A stretch of 60,731 bases of DNA from Sphingobacteriales bacterium (GCA_016192105.1 JACPUV010000048.1:1-60731); one strand, 5' to 3'; shown: positions 38,193 through 48,274, counted from the stretch's first letter. Numbers and translations: made by a program. The notes: a model not told the origin generated them from the sequence alone.

Positions 38193-40490
38193 TTACTGGT
38201 TCGTTTTCAGTACGGCTTTCTGAATGGCTGAATCCGGTGTGCGCACCCGCAGGAAATACATTCCCGGGGCCAGTACCGCAGTGTATTCAAACTGCAGGTG
38301 ATTGACTCCCCCGTACAGATCGAAGGTTTTTGCCCGGACGGTTTTTCCGGATGCATCAATCAGTTCAGCTTCCGCCTTGCCATTCTGCTCAGCAGCTACT
38401 TCAAATTGCAGCTCTCCGGAGAACGGATTGATCACCGATACAAAACTGAGTAAGGCATCCGAAGCGGAAAGCCGGATGATCCGGGAGCGGATGGATTGCC
38501 CCTGCCCGTTCCGCATGCTGATCCGGTAATAGGTATGACTGTTCAGACGGACCGGGTCAGTAAACAGGTATTCCTGTTCTTTCCCCGAGTAATCACGATG
38601 ACTGCTTACGGTACCCGCGGGGAAGAAATGAATACCATCGGCACTTTTTTCTATATCGAATGAAAGAGGCTCCTCTTCTCCCGTCGTGGTCCATTTCAAT
38701 ACCCCGTACCCGTTTTCTTTTTGCCCGTTGAAAGAAAGCAGCCGGGCCGCCAGCGGGATGCCACAATCAATTACATCCAGCGTAATGATATTGGCCACAT
38801 CAGTGAAATTACAGGAGGCATTGGCCAGGTTGGCAACCGTGGTGGCTACTACCAGCCGGTAAAGATCTCCATTGTTTGCTAACAGGGTCTGGGAAGGAGG
38901 AACGGTATAAGAGGTTACATATTCCCAGGCAGTTCCGTTCCAAACGGGTACAGCGGGACCTGCGGGAGCGGTCACATCGGTCCAGCTGGCACCTCCGTCG
39001 GTACTGCGTTGCCATTTGTAATAAACGTAATTATTGAAATAGGAACGCACGGTATCGTAAATAGTCAATGCATTGCTGTCACAGACTGCAGGGGTCAGGG
39101 AAGGGGAATAACTCATGTTTGGCGAACAGGTGGAAACGGAAATGTCATCCAATGCCCAGTCATTGCCACCGCCACCGGGAGCATTATTAAAAAACTTCAG
39201 GGTAAAGCTGGTCTGTACCGGGCCGGTAAGGAAAGTGAAACCCTTTTTAACCCAATTCCCATTGTACATCAGGTTGCCGGATGTATAATAGTCGATCCCG
39301 TCAATTTCAAAAGTAAGATTGGGGGCCACACCGGAAGAGTCACCGGGGCCTGTTGGAATATAATAGGGGGGGCCGGCGGCATTGGAAGCGCCTTTTCCGT
39401 TCGAATCACAACCGCATTTGGAGCAGATATTTCTCATCCAGCAGGAAATCTCGTAATAGGTATTGGGACATAAACCGGAAATGGTTTGCTGGAAAGCTGA
39501 GTCAATACGATACGCCGCATTGATCACCAGCATGTACCCCGCATTAGAATTTGTTACGGTATCCGCCGCGGAATTACCGGCAACAGGGTTCACCGCCCCG
39601 GTATGATCCCCGATAATATCCCATACGGTAAATACCCGGTGTGTGGGACTTGTATTATCCGGTTTGGGCCATGCGTTGGAAGTTGTATAGTTCTGCCGGG
39701 TGGAAGTGTTATTGGCAATACCATAATAATAATCCTGCGGCGAATTCACATCAAAGAAATTATACGTGTATCCCACAGGCACATTACCAGAAGTGCCCCG
39801 GTTCCGGGGCTTGCCGCTGCCGAATGTTCCGTTGAACTCTGTGCCAATGGAATTGACACCAATGGAGTTGGAGCAGATCCCAAAATTGGTATAGACCCTG
39901 AGCGTATTGGCGGGAAATGTATAAGTCTGAATAGCGGCTAACCCGCTTTTGTAAGTCATGTTTCCGCCGCCGGTACTGATATTGCTCCCTGTCAGCGCGG
40001 TTACTTTTACCTGGAAAGATGCCACCATGATACAGGTGCTTCCGTAAAAAGAAGGTTTATGTGTATTGGCCACTCTTCCTCTCCGGAAAGCCGTGGCAGG
40101 GGACGCTCCGGTTCTATATCCAAGGTGAATGGTAATATTGCTGCCCGTGATCCAGCCCGGATCATCTCCGTAGGCGTCGGTTAACTGTTTATATATTTTT
40201 CCTTCATTGGTCAGTACCCGGATGGTGCCGGGGATAAAATTTGTACCGGCCGGAACAGCATCCTGGTAACGGCAACTGTCGTAGGTACCGGAACGTACCA
40301 CGAAGGATGCTCTTATTTCCAGTGTGTCACCTGTTTCAACGGTACCCCCGTTTAAGCCTTTGGTAACATTAATATAACTTTTACCAAAGTCAATATTCTG
40401 TGCACAAACTTCACCAGTAACCGGCAGTAGTACAACTGCCAGGATCCTGTTAAGAAGTGAAGGTACACGGGTTGTTATTGACTTTTTCAT
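38193..40490 (-). CDS. Secreted T9SS cargo protein, type A sorting domain
   Basis: 765 residues: signal peptide (cut near V-C-A-Q-N), a DUF11-like N-terminal region (about 35-110), a carbohydrate-binding-like jelly-roll region (about 330-450) with a cysteine cluster C-S-K-C-G-C (about 357), and a C-terminal sorting domain of about 80 residues ending in S-A-I-Q-K-A-V-L-K-T-N-Q. The sorting domain marks export by the type IX system. The Cys cluster recurs in secreted Chitinophagaceae proteins as far as I recall. Substrate unknown. Confidence 0.85.
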   Translation of the reverse strand: MKKSITTRVPSLLNRILAVVLLPVTGEVCAQNIDFGKSYINVTKGLNGGTVETGDTLEIRASFVVRSGTYDSCRYQDAVPAGTNFIPGTIRVLTNEGKIYKQLTDAYGDDPGWITGSNITIHLGYRTGASPATAFRRGRVANTHKPSFYGSTCIMVASFQVKVTALTGSNISTGGGNMTYKSGLAAIQTYTFPANTLRVYTNFGICSNSIGVNSIGTEFNGTFGSGKPRNRGTSGNVPVGYTYNFFDVNSPQDYYYGIANNTSTRQNYTTSNAWPKPDNTSPTHRVFTVWDIIGDHTGAVNPVAGNSAADTVTNSNAGYMLVINAAYRIDSAFQQTISGLCPNTYYEISCWMRNICSKCGCDSNGKGASNAAGPPYYIPTGPGDSSGVAPNLTFEIDGIDYYTSGNLMYNGNWVKKGFTFLTGPVQTSFTLKFFNNAPGGGGNDWALDDISVSTCSPNMSYSPSLTPAVCDSNALTIYDTVRSYFNNYVYYKWQRSTDGGASWTDVTAPAGPAVPVWNGTAWEYVTSYTVPPSQTLLANNGDLYRLVVATTVANLANASCNFTDVANIITLDVIDCGIPLAARLLSFNGQKENGYGVLKWTTTGEEEPLSFDIEKSADGIHFFPAGTVSSHRDYSGKEQEYLFTDPVRLNSHTYYRISMRNGQGQSIRSRIIRLSASDALLSFVSVINPFSGELQFEVAAEQNGKAEAELIDASGKTVRAKTFDLYGGVNHLQFEYTAVLAPGMYFLRVRTPDSAIQKAVLKTNQ

Positions 40491-40668
40491 GGAAAGGATT
40501 TCAGTTTCACAGGGTCAGGCTCCAGTTATTAAAATTAGCTTAATCGCCGGCCATGAACAATAGGAGATATTCCTTAAGCCCTGCCGGTTTTACTATTAGT
40601 GAAATGGGTGAAAAGCCCTATTGCGAAAGGGAGAACTAAGCAGTACATTAGACCTGAAATTCACCTCC

Positions 40669-42348
40669 ATGAAACAACCACGGCTACCTTTGTTATGCCT
40701 TCTTCTTATTTTAATCAGTATATACACAAGTGCTCAGACTGAGCCCTTTACGAAAAGAACAGTGCTGTCCGGGTTGAATTCTGCCTGGGAGGTTTTGTAC
40801 GGTCCCAATGATTCTTTGTGGGTGACGGAAAATAAATCCTACCTGATTTCGCGGATCAATATTGCCACCGGGGCTAAAACCGTATTGCTGGATCTGCGGG
40901 CTACGGATGGCACAATCAATTTTACTGCAGCGTCTCCCAACCAGCCCCAGGGCGGTTTGATGGGATTGGCCATACACCCGAATCTGTATTCAACGGATGC
41001 AGCGGTAAGGGCGGCGAAACCCTGGGTCTATGCGGCTTATGTTTATAACAAGGGAAGTTGCCCCGGCACCAATACCAGTTGCATTTATACCACAAAAATT
41101 GTACGCTTCACTTATTCCGGCAATACATTGTCCAGTCCTGTTACGATTCTCAACACGATCCCGGGCAGCAGTGATCACAACTCAGGAAGACTGGTTTTTA
41201 GTCCCGTAATTGAACCGGGAGCAGATGCCGCTCATACCCAATATCGTTTGTATTATACAGTAGGCGATATGGGGGCCGGGCAGTTTTTAAATACGACCCG
41301 CACGGAGAATGCCCAGAATGCAGATGTTATGGAAGGGAAAGTGCTTCGCCTTAATTCAGAGAGTGATGGTGATCCGGGCCAGGATGCCTGGATTCCCAAT
41401 GACAATCCTTTCTTTGAGGCCAGCGCCATCACTCCGCAGGATTATGTGTACAGCCTGGGTCACCGGAATGCACAGGGCCTTGTCTGGGGAAATGTTTCGG
41501 GTACAGACTTTCTCTACAGTACAGAACAGATGGACCGGACCGATGATGAGATCAATATTATTGAAGCTGGAAAAAATTACGGATGGGACCAGGTATCCGG
41601 CTATTGTGATAACAATGTAAATGGGTATAAGATAGGTCAGAATACCAGTGCGAATGAGAATGCTTTTTGTTCAGCCACGCCCACCCACCGGGAACCTGTT
41701 TTTACTACGTTTACCGAAACAGCGGCCAATATGCCGGCCCTGATGGCGCAATCCAATAACGCTTTATGGCCGACAATCGCTTCTTCCAGCGTGGACTTTT
41801 ACGGGCAAAACAAAATCCCGGGCTGGAATTATTCATTACTGATCAGCCCCTTAAAACACGACAAAGTTTATCGTGTCAGGTTAAACAGTGCGGGTACGGA
41901 TGTGGCGGGAGATACGATTTCCTATTTCAGGGGAGATGGCAACCGGGTCAGGAGGATCCGGGTCTCACCGGATGGATTAAAGTTTTATGTGGCCCGCGAT
42001 GCAGGCGCCACATTGAACGGAGGGGCCATCATGGAGTACACTTATGCGGGTGTTATTCTTTCACTGAACCAGGACCCCGGGGCCGGCCCCGTACGGGTTG
42101 CGGATATGATCAGCATCTACCCCAACCCGGTAAGGGATATTTTACAAATCCATGGGAAACGGGAACTGCGCAAACCCCTGCTGGCGCAGGTCTATGATAT
42201 CAATGGACGTAAACTCAGGGAGGCCAGCAGCTTCCGGAATGATTTTTCTGTGAATGTATCAGGATGGCCCGCAGGTACCTATATGCTAAAACTGTATAAC
42301 GGAAACAATATGGAAGTGCAGGTGGTGAAGTTTATTAAAGTGAACTGA
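40669..42348 (+). CDS. PQQ-dependent sugar dehydrogenase-like secreted protein, T9SS sorting domain
   Basis: 559 residues: signal peptide (cut near Y-T-S-A-Q), then a six-bladed glucose/sorbosone dehydrogenase propeller with G-G-L-M-G-L-A-I-H-P and L-G-H-R-N-A-Q-G-L-V, and a C-terminal sorting domain (S-I-Y-P-N-P-V-R-D-I-L-Q-I...A-G-T-Y-M-L-K-L). Soluble glucose dehydrogenase relatives oxidise sugars with PQQ; whether this one binds PQQ is not shown. ATG at 40669 opens the signal peptide. Confidence 0.85.
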   Translation: MKQPRLPLLCLLLILISIYTSAQTEPFTKRTVLSGLNSAWEVLYGPNDSLWVTENKSYLISRINIATGAKTVLLDLRATDGTINFTAASPNQPQGGLMGLAIHPNLYSTDAAVRAAKPWVYAAYVYNKGSCPGTNTSCIYTTKIVRFTYSGNTLSSPVTILNTIPGSSDHNSGRLVFSPVIEPGADAAHTQYRLYYTVGDMGAGQFLNTTRTENAQNADVMEGKVLRLNSESDGDPGQDAWIPNDNPFFEASAITPQDYVYSLGHRNAQGLVWGNVSGTDFLYSTEQMDRTDDEINIIEAGKNYGWDQVSGYCDNNVNGYKIGQNTSANENAFCSATPTHREPVFTTFTETAANMPALMAQSNNALWPTIASSSVDFYGQNKIPGWNYSLLISPLKHDKVYRVRLNSAGTDVAGDTISYFRGDGNRVRRIRVSPDGLKFYVARDAGATLNGGAIMEYTYAGVILSLNQDPGAGPVRVADMISIYPNPVRDILQIHGKRELRKPLLAQVYDINGRKLREASSFRNDFSVNVSGWPAGTYMLKLYNGNNMEVQVVKFIKVN

Positions 42349-42538
42349 TCGGGGTAACCATTTGCCCGGGAACCGCGGGCACGAATTATTAATTATTGGA
42401 TGATTGATTATTGGGGAAATTCTTTATAGCAGCGAAAGTTTTATCGCTTCACGGTTTTCTCTATTTTCTATGTAGCCCTTTGTACCTATGGCTGCCTGCT
42501 CGCACCGCTCCGCAGCGGATTTTTTTCGGGCAGTAAGT

Positions 42539-42570
42539 AAAAAGCCTCCGTTTTCACAGAGGCTTTTTGG
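42539..42570. terminator. Bidirectional terminator
   Basis: A 10-bp perfect stem (42539-42548 with 42559-42568), starting with A5 and ending with T5, encloses a 10-nt loop. It works in both directions between the sugar dehydrogenase gene and the small minus-strand ORF. Confidence 0.8.
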
Positions 42571-42605
42571 GGTAAGAATGCTCAGGGTCAAATGATCTGG
42601 GAAAA

Positions 42606-42833
42606 TTATTTTTTCTTTATCGTTGCGCTGTCGCGGATATAGCGGATAGCGGCCATCCGGTCGGGATTTTCAACCGGCAGCTCTTTTTCAGCGTCCGAAA
42701 CAATACGGGAGCCTGAAAGAATGGCCTTCAGGTAAGCAGATTTTATTTGCTCAGATGAGGTGGATTTTGCTTTTTTAACGGCTGTCAGTTTTAGGGCAGA
42801 CAGGGGTGAAAGCGATCGGGCATTGTTTTTCAT
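42606..42833 (-). CDS. Small hypothetical protein
   Basis: 75 residues, basic and helix-prone, with no signal peptide or Cys (starts M-K-N-N-A-R-S-L-S-P). It is bounded downstream by the bidirectional terminator, which is the best evidence it is a gene. No recognisable family and no clear -7 element upstream. Confidence 0.45.
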   Translation of the reverse strand: MKNNARSLSPLSALKLTAVKKAKSTSSEQIKSAYLKAILSGSRIVSDAEKELPVENPDRMAAIRYIRDSATIKKK

Positions 42834-43349
42834 AAGGTGGATTTTGTTTACTGTTAGGGTATCGGATTTTTGCGGACAGTAAGGTAAATAGAAACAAGGG
42901 CTGCCGGAAGCAATTTAGGCCAAAAAAAAGATAAAACCCGGAAGTCTGTTCCTTTTACGTTAGAAAAAATACGATATGCTTGCCTGCTCCGGGAAGGACT
43001 TCTGCTTTAACTTCTTTTATCTCTTAGCTTTTCACGAACAATTTTCTGCTAAAAGGTTTCCCGCAAAGCCTGGGAGGACAGTTTTAACCTGGCAGGGTCC
43101 TTCTCTTTGGTGAATCAAAAAGCGGGAGGAAATTTCAATTCACAGAGGGGCTTAAAATCGTTGCGGGCAAAAAAATAGCGGTACTATTAACCATATGAAA
43201 CGGGGCGCCCCCTTCACTCTTAATCTCTTTTATCACTTAGCTTCTCATGGGCGGGCTCGCTGTCGGGAAAAGGGGGTGAGATCGGCCTGGGGTACAGGGA
43301 GCAGGCCAGGCGGATTGCCTATCCCTGCTACTCCCTGCCATTCCTCCAT
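42834..43349. other. Gene-free stretch upstream of fumC terminus
   Basis: I see no convincing ORF in about 515 bp. Two similar stretches, near 43012-43034 and 43222-43250, share most of a TCTTTTATC-CTTAGCTT-TCA word set. They look like decayed duplicate copies of one element. Nothing else is recognisable. Confidence 0.4.
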
Positions 43350-44750
43350 TTAGCGCAGCTTACCTACCATATTAGCCGGAATCACCCATTCGTCAAACTG
43401 CTCCGGGGTGACATAACCCAGTTTTACCGCCATTTCTTTCAGTGTAGTTCCCTGTTTATGGGCTTTCTGGGCAATCTCCGCCGCTTTATAGTAACCGATC
43501 TTTGTGTTGAGTGAAGTTACCAGCATCAGCGAATTGTCCACATGCTTTTTGATATTGGCCTCAATGGGTGCAATACCCACGGCGCATTTATCATTGAATG
43601 AAACACAGCCATCCCCGATCAGGCGGGCGCTGTGCAGGAAGTTGTAGATCATTACCGGCTTAAATACATTCAGCTCAAAATGACCGATGGCGCCGCCGAT
43701 ATTAATGGCCACATCATTTCCCATCACCTGGGCCGCGATCATGGTCATCGCTTCGCACTGGGTAGGGTTTACCTTACCGGGCATGATGGAAGAGCCTGGT
43801 TCATTATCGGGGATATAGATTTCCCCGATCCCGCTACGGGGACCGGAAGAGAGCATCCGGATGTCATTGGCGATCTTCATCAGGCTTACTGCCACTGTTT
43901 TCAGCGCGCCATGTGCTTCTACGATCGCGTCATGGGCAGCGAGGGCTTCGAATTTATTTTCAGCCGTTACAAAAGGAAGACCCGTCAGCGCGGCAATTTG
44001 TTTGGCTACCTTTTTATCATAATCCGGGGGCGTATTGATCCCTGTTCCCACGGCTGTTCCGCCAAGCGCCAGTTCATTCAAGTGAGACAACGAATTTTTG
44101 ATGGCTTTCAGTCCATGATCTAACTGAGATACATAACCGCTGAATTCCTGCCCCAGGGTAAGTGGGGTGGCATCCATGAAGTGGGTCCGCCCGATCTTCA
44201 CCACTTTCATGTATTGTTTGCTTTTTTTGGCCAGGGTATCCCTGAGTTTTTTGATGCCGGGAATAGTGGTCTCCACCAGGATCTTATAGGCCGCGATATG
44301 CATGGCGGTCGGGAAGGTATCATTGGAAGACTGCGATTTATTCACGTCATCATTCGGGTGCAGGAATTTGTCTTTATCGGTGAGCTGGCCCCCTTTCAGT
44401 ACATGACCGCGGTAGGCGATCACTTCATTCACATTCATATTGCTCTGGGTACCGCTGCCGGTCTGCCATACCACCAGGGGGAAATAGTCGTCCAGTTTCC
44501 CTTTCAGGATCTCATCACACACTTTGCCGATCAGGAGCGATTTGTTTTTGGGGAGTACACCGGCTTCCAGGTTGGTCAGCGCCGCCGCCTTTTTCAGGTA
44601 AGCAAAAGCCCGGATGATCTCCTTTGGCATGCGGTTGATGTCCTGGGCAATTTTGAAATTATCAATGCTGCGCTGGGTCTGTGCACCATAATAGGCCGTT
44701 GCCGGTACTTTCACCTCGCCCATGGTGTCTTTTTCGATCCTGTATTCCAT
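43350..44750 (-). CDS. fumC: Class II fumarate hydratase
   Basis: Hydrates fumarate to malate in the TCA cycle. 466 residues of the fumarase/aspartase superfamily: Y-Y-G-A-Q-T-Q-R-S at the N-terminus, S-S-N-D-T-F-P-T-A, and the signature [11 protein letters not shown] (about 317). The ATG at 44750 ([13 protein letters not shown]) is the standard start; the frame extends 15 codons upstream across its own promoter. Confidence 0.96.
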   Translation of the reverse strand: MEYRIEKDTMGEVKVPATAYYGAQTQRSIDNFKIAQDINRMPKEIIRAFAYLKKAAALTNLEAGVLPKNKSLLIGKVCDEILKGKLDDYFPLVVWQTGSGTQSNMNVNEVIAYRGHVLKGGQLTDKDKFLHPNDDVNKSQSSNDTFPTAMHIAAYKILVETTIPGIKKLRDTLAKKSKQYMKVVKIGRTHFMDATPLTLGQEFSGYVSQLDHGLKAIKNSLSHLNELALGGTAVGTGINTPPDYDKKVAKQIAALTGLPFVTAENKFEALAAHDAIVEAHGALKTVAVSLMKIANDIRMLSSGPRSGIGEIYIPDNEPGSSIMPGKVNPTQCEAMTMIAAQVMGNDVAINIGGAIGHFELNVFKPVMIYNFLHSARLIGDGCVSFNDKCAVGIAPIEANIKKHVDNSLMLVTSLNTKIGYYKAAEIAQKAHKQGTTLKEMAVKLGYVTPEQFDEWVIPANMVGKLR

Positions 44751-44773
44751 AAAAAAGGATTTAAAAATTTCCG

Positions 44774-44781
44774 CAAAGGTA
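44774..44781 (-). promoter_or_regulatory. Bacteroidota -7 element of fumC
   Basis: On the minus strand the octamer reads TACCTTTG, an exact TAnnTTTG match, 24 nt before the fumC ATG. A CAA at 44806-44808 (TTG on the minus strand) is 24 bp away, slightly long for -33. Confidence 0.55.
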
Positions 44782-44921
44782 GTCCAAAGAAACAAACGGT
44801 TGCCTCAATTTTCTGCCGGTGTTCCCTTGCAGCCCGGATTGCATTACTTTAGTATTCCTGGACGATTAATGAATTTTGAGCATTGACCCCGGAGCATCGG
44901 CATTGCCCCCAAAAGAATCAC

Positions 44922-46337
44922 ATGAATAAAAAACTAAAAAATCTCCTGCTGTTGCCCTTACTGCTATGGGCGGGAGCATTTATGGCCCAGCCCAAACCCA
45001 GCGCGGCTCAGCTGGCCTGGCACGATATGGAGTTTTATCTCTTTATGCACTTTGGCCCCAATACCTTCACCGATAAGGAATGGGGACTGGGGACTGAGCC
45101 GGAGGATATTTTTAATCCCACGGAACTGGATTGCCGCCAATGGTGCCGGGTGGCGAGGGCGGCCGGGGCCAAAGGGATTATCATTACCGCCAAGCACCAC
45201 GACGGGTTTTGCTTATGGCCCAGCCGGTTTTCCAAACATACAGTAAGAGAAAGTAAATGGAAGAACGGGAAGGGCGATGTGCTGAAGGAGCTTTCTGCGG
45301 CCTGTAAAGAATATGGATTAAAATTTGGCGTCTATATTTCTCCCTGGGACCGCAACCATCCTGATTACGGGACAGATAAGTACAATGCTGTATTTGTGAA
45401 TATGATGAAGGAGCTCTTCTCGAACTACGGTCCCATCTGGGAACTTTGGTGGGATGGGGCCAATGGCGAAGGGCCCAATGGAAAGAAACAGGTTTATGAC
45501 TGGGCCCTGTTCCGGGAAACAGTAAAAAAACTTTCACCGAATACAGTCATCTTCAGCGATGTGGGCCCGCATATCCGCTGGGTGGGGAATGAGAATGGCG
45601 AGGCCGGGGAAACCAATTGGAATACGTTGGATACTGCAGGTTTTACCCCCGGGGCCGGGGCGCCCCCGCAGGATACCCTGAAAAAGGGAAATATCAGTGG
45701 CAGGGCCTGGGTACCGGCCGAATGTGATGTGAGTATCCGGCCGGGCTGGTTTTATCACAAAGGGGAGGATGATAAAGTGAAGACGCCTGAAAAATTAGTT
45801 GAACTCTACCTGAAAAGTGTGGGCCGGGGTTCCACTCTTTTGTTGAATGTCCCGCCGGACAGAAGGGGCCGGATTCATGCGAACGATTCGGCATCCCTGG
45901 TGGGATTCAACCGGCTGCTTGCCGCTAATTTTGTTTCCGATGAATTGATTAATGAAGGGCCTGTACTGAATAATGTATGGGCTGGAAAATCAGGCCTGGA
46001 TAACCGGACGGAGTTCAGGTTTTCATCTTATCCCGATAACCGGCCTGTTTATCTTCAGTTTAATTTTGAAACGCCCCGGCTGATCAACTGTGTTATACTG
46101 AAAGAAGTAATAAGATATGGACAGGCAGTCAGGTTATTAAACCTGCGGATAGAAAAAAAAGATGGCTCCGTTTTTTACAGGAACCTGACCACGATCGGGC
46201 ATAAGCGGATTATTACTTTCCCGGCTGTGGAAGCCCGGACGATTACGATAACGGTAATTGATGCAGCAGGGGATGTTTTCCTGTACCGGCCTGCCTGTTA
46301 CCTGATTGAAGGAAATCTGACAGAGAAGAGAAATTAG
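44922..46337 (+). CDS. Alpha-L-fucosidase, GH29
   Basis: 471 residues: signal peptide (cut near F-M-A-Q), a GH29 (beta/alpha)8 domain with F-M-H-F-G-P-N-T-F, K-H-H-D-G-F-C-L-W and W-E-L-W-W-D-G-A-N, whose Asp (about 176) is the expected nucleophile, then a C-terminal beta-sandwich (about 360-471). It releases fucose from glycans in the periplasm or outside. The ATG at 44922 opens the signal peptide. Its stop overlaps the convergent enoyl-CoA hydratase stop by two bases. Confidence 0.9.
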   Translation: MNKKLKNLLLLPLLLWAGAFMAQPKPSAAQLAWHDMEFYLFMHFGPNTFTDKEWGLGTEPEDIFNPTELDCRQWCRVARAAGAKGIIITAKHHDGFCLWPSRFSKHTVRESKWKNGKGDVLKELSAACKEYGLKFGVYISPWDRNHPDYGTDKYNAVFVNMMKELFSNYGPIWELWWDGANGEGPNGKKQVYDWALFRETVKKLSPNTVIFSDVGPHIRWVGNENGEAGETNWNTLDTAGFTPGAGAPPQDTLKKGNISGRAWVPAECDVSIRPGWFYHKGEDDKVKTPEKLVELYLKSVGRGSTLLLNVPPDRRGRIHANDSASLVGFNRLLAANFVSDELINEGPVLNNVWAGKSGLDNRTEFRFSSYPDNRPVYLQFNFETPRLINCVILKEVIRYGQAVRLLNLRIEKKDGSVFYRNLTTIGHKRIITFPAVEARTITITVIDAAGDVFLYRPACYLIEGNLTEKRN

Positions 46338-47110
46338 CGGCCGGAAAAAACAGCCTTCCGCTTTTCCAGGAAAGCCCTGGTCCCTTCTTTCATGTCTTCT
46401 GTATTAAAAGCATTCCCGAATTCTTCGGTCTCCAGGGCATAACCGTTCTGGCTTTCATCGAAAACTGCATTGGCCGCACGGATACAGGCAGCAACCGCAA
46501 GCGGCGCTTTGGAATTGATGGTTTCCAGGATTTTTCTTGTATGTTCCAGCAGGGTTTCCGGGGTGGTTACATAATTCACAAGGCCCAGTTGTTTGGCTTC
46601 ATTGGCATCGATCAAATGAGCTGACATTAATAGTTCCAGGGCCTTGCCCTTACCGATCAGCTGCACCAGTCGCTGGGTACCTCCATATCCGGGTATCAGT
46701 CCCAGGTTTACTTCCGGTTGCCCGAACTTCGCGTTCTCCGCAGCGACCCTGAAATGGCAGCTCATGGCCAGTTCACAGCCGCCCCCGAGTGCAAATCCAT
46801 TAACGGCTGCCACGATGGGTTTAGAAGAGTTTTCAATCCGGGCAAATACATCCTGTCCGCGTTTGGCCATGGCCATGGCTTCTTCCTTGCTCATGCCATT
46901 GAATTCGGTGATATCCGCCCCGGCCACAAAGGCTTTGGAGCCGGCGCCGGTAATGATCACGGATTTAATGGCCGGTGATTTTTCCACTTCATCAAGCACC
47001 TGATTGAGTTCAGTGAATACGTCCCGGTTCAGCGCATTCAGTTTGTCGGCGCGGTTGATCACAACCGTAAGAATGCCATTTTCGGGGAGGAGGAGGAGGG
47101 TCTGGTACAT
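46334..47110 (-). CDS. Enoyl-CoA hydratase/isomerase family protein
   Basis: 258 residues of the crotonase fold: A-G-A-D-I-T-E-F and N-G-F-A-L-G-G-G-C-E-L-A-M-S-C (oxyanion hole), and G-Q-P-E-V-N-L-G-L-I-P-G-Y-G-G-T-Q-R with the catalytic Glu. Probable role in fatty-acid beta-oxidation or crotonyl-CoA metabolism. I chose the ATG at 47110 because the -7 element lies just upstream; the open frame extends 45 codons past it. Confidence 0.92.
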   Translation of the reverse strand: MYQTLLLLPENGILTVVINRADKLNALNRDVFTELNQVLDEVEKSPAIKSVIITGAGSKAFVAGADITEFNGMSKEEAMAMAKRGQDVFARIENSSKPIVAAVNGFALGGGCELAMSCHFRVAAENAKFGQPEVNLGLIPGYGGTQRLVQLIGKGKALELLMSAHLIDANEAKQLGLVNYVTTPETLLEHTRKILETINSKAPLAVAACIRAANAVFDESQNGYALETEEFGNAFNTEDMKEGTRAFLEKRKAVFSGR

Positions 47111-47125
47111 GCGAAAAGGTTTTGG

Positions 47126-47133
47126 CAAAAATA
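47126..47133 (-). promoter_or_regulatory. Bacteroidota -7 element of the enoyl-CoA hydratase gene
   Basis: On the minus strand the octamer is TATTTTTG, an exact TAnnTTTG match, 16 nt before the ATG. It confirms the short start. Confidence 0.55.
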
Positions 47134-47427
47134 GGAAGAGTTTTTTAGGTGACCCATTCACCATTCCCTCTCTTCTCTTCACCTCATCAGCGCCGGTACC
47201 GCAGACACCGCTGGAGCGGCTTTTTTCTCTTTGCGTGGCTGCCACCTGATGTGGATTCTTCTGTCGTCAGCCCGTCGGTTAGCAGCGTTTTCAGGAAATG
47301 GTTCATGGCTTCATTGCAACTGCTTATGTTGTTTGAATCAACAAATCAAAGCAGCTTTCCTGTTTATTGGAGAAGGAATATAAATAGTTCGTTGGCCTGG
47401 TCTGGCCGGGTCGGCGATACATAATAC
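47134..47427. other. No supported gene
   Basis: About 290 bp with ORFs only in implausible frames (Arg/Ser-rich translations). Nothing recognisable. Confidence 0.4.
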
Positions 47428-47763
47428 TCAGGGATGAGATACAAACAATCCCGTGGAGTTCAGACAGACTAATGCCGGAAAGATACTTACAGTAAACAAA
47501 GCCCTTTCCGCTTTTGAATAAAAGGGTTTTGGCGAAATCTTTTTTGTGGTGATGGCCGCTGGTTCGGTTTTCATAATCCGAATCTGGCGGGGATCTCCAT
47601 TTTTTAGGGTGTATTCCAACAGCACCATTGTAACCTGTACCTGGCTGCTCCAGCCGCCAGTACTGTCAGGTAGCGATACCGGATTTGGGTCGTGTAAAGC
47701 CCATATTCAGGCAGACAGGGCGGTGAGAGAAAAGATGAACTGTTTCAGGATTGATTGGTTTTG
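47428..47763 (-). pseudogene. Remnant of a small secreted protein gene
   Basis: One minus-strand frame reads a signal-peptide-like segment (L-K-Q-F-I-F-S-L-T-A-L-S-A), a TGA, then 60-plus codons of protein-like sequence (L-P-D-S-T-G-G-W-S-S-Q-V-Q-V-T-M-V-L-L-E) to a stop at 47428. The segment starts without ATG. A perfect TAnnTTTG element (TAGATTTG, 47764-47771) lies directly upstream. The combination suggests a decayed or mis-assembled gene. No family recognised. Confidence 0.35.
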
Positions 47764-47771
47764 CAAATCTA
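47764..47771 (-). promoter_or_regulatory. -7 element upstream of the 47.4-47.8 kb remnant
   Basis: On the minus strand the octamer is TAGATTTG, an exact match. It has no intact gene behind it now. Confidence 0.4.
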
Positions 47772-47877
47772 AACGGTATGCTGCGATCCGATCCTGGTAG
47801 CAAGGCAATACTACGAGCCATTGATGAGTATAATCAGTATTATCATTTAAAAAAGGGATCGGCATTCGAAATTACAT

Positions 47878-48078
47878 TCAGATCATACCCAGTTTTAATA
47901 AGATAGCTATCAGTAGTAAAGTCATGGCACATAAGTAATACCCGGCAATCGACCATTTGTCGTTTGGAAACCTGAAGATTTTATGAGATAAAAATCGGGG
48001 TTCAAAGATTATATATATCAACCTGAGAAAGGTCAGGATAAATACAATCGCTGAAAGGGAAATAATTAGATATTTCAT
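47878..48078 (-). CDS. Small membrane protein, two transmembrane helices
   Basis: 66 residues beginning M-K-Y-L-I-I-S-L, with hydrophobic helices at about 3-25 and 45-64 separated by a charged loop. I chose the ATG at 48078; the open frame runs 11 codons further. Not a family I recognise. It follows the interrupted small ORF at 48086-48274 in the same orientation. Confidence 0.55.
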   Translation of the reverse strand: MKYLIISLSAIVFILTFLRLIYIIFEPRFLSHKIFRFPNDKWSIAGYYLCAMTLLLIAILLKLGMI

Positions 48079-48085
48079 AGTATAA

Positions 48086-48274
48086 TTATAAGCAATCGGT
48101 GGCGATGTCATATATTAACACTGCAGCAGCAAACCATCCTACCTATTTTTTTACAACAGGCGTAACAACTGTCCAGGCTGTCCCAAATTCGAATGTGCCT
48201 AACCCGTTTATTATACCGGTTATATCAAAATACCCTGCTACTATGCCTATCGTACAATGGAGCCATGTGGGCAT
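48086..48274 (-). pseudogene. Interrupted small membrane-protein ORF
   Basis: Minus-strand frame of 62 codons with an in-frame TAG at 48143-48145. Before it: 43 residues with a hydrophobic segment (G-I-V-A-G-Y-F-D-I-T-G-I-I). After it: V-G-W-F-A-A-A-V-L-I-Y-D, hydrophobic again, ending eight bases before the next small membrane protein. It is either a pseudogene or two tiny genes. Confidence 0.3.

Noticed and set aside
47149..47424. 91-codon plus-strand ORF
   Set aside because: Arg/Ser/Pro-rich out-of-frame-type sequence with no domain, promoter or context support.
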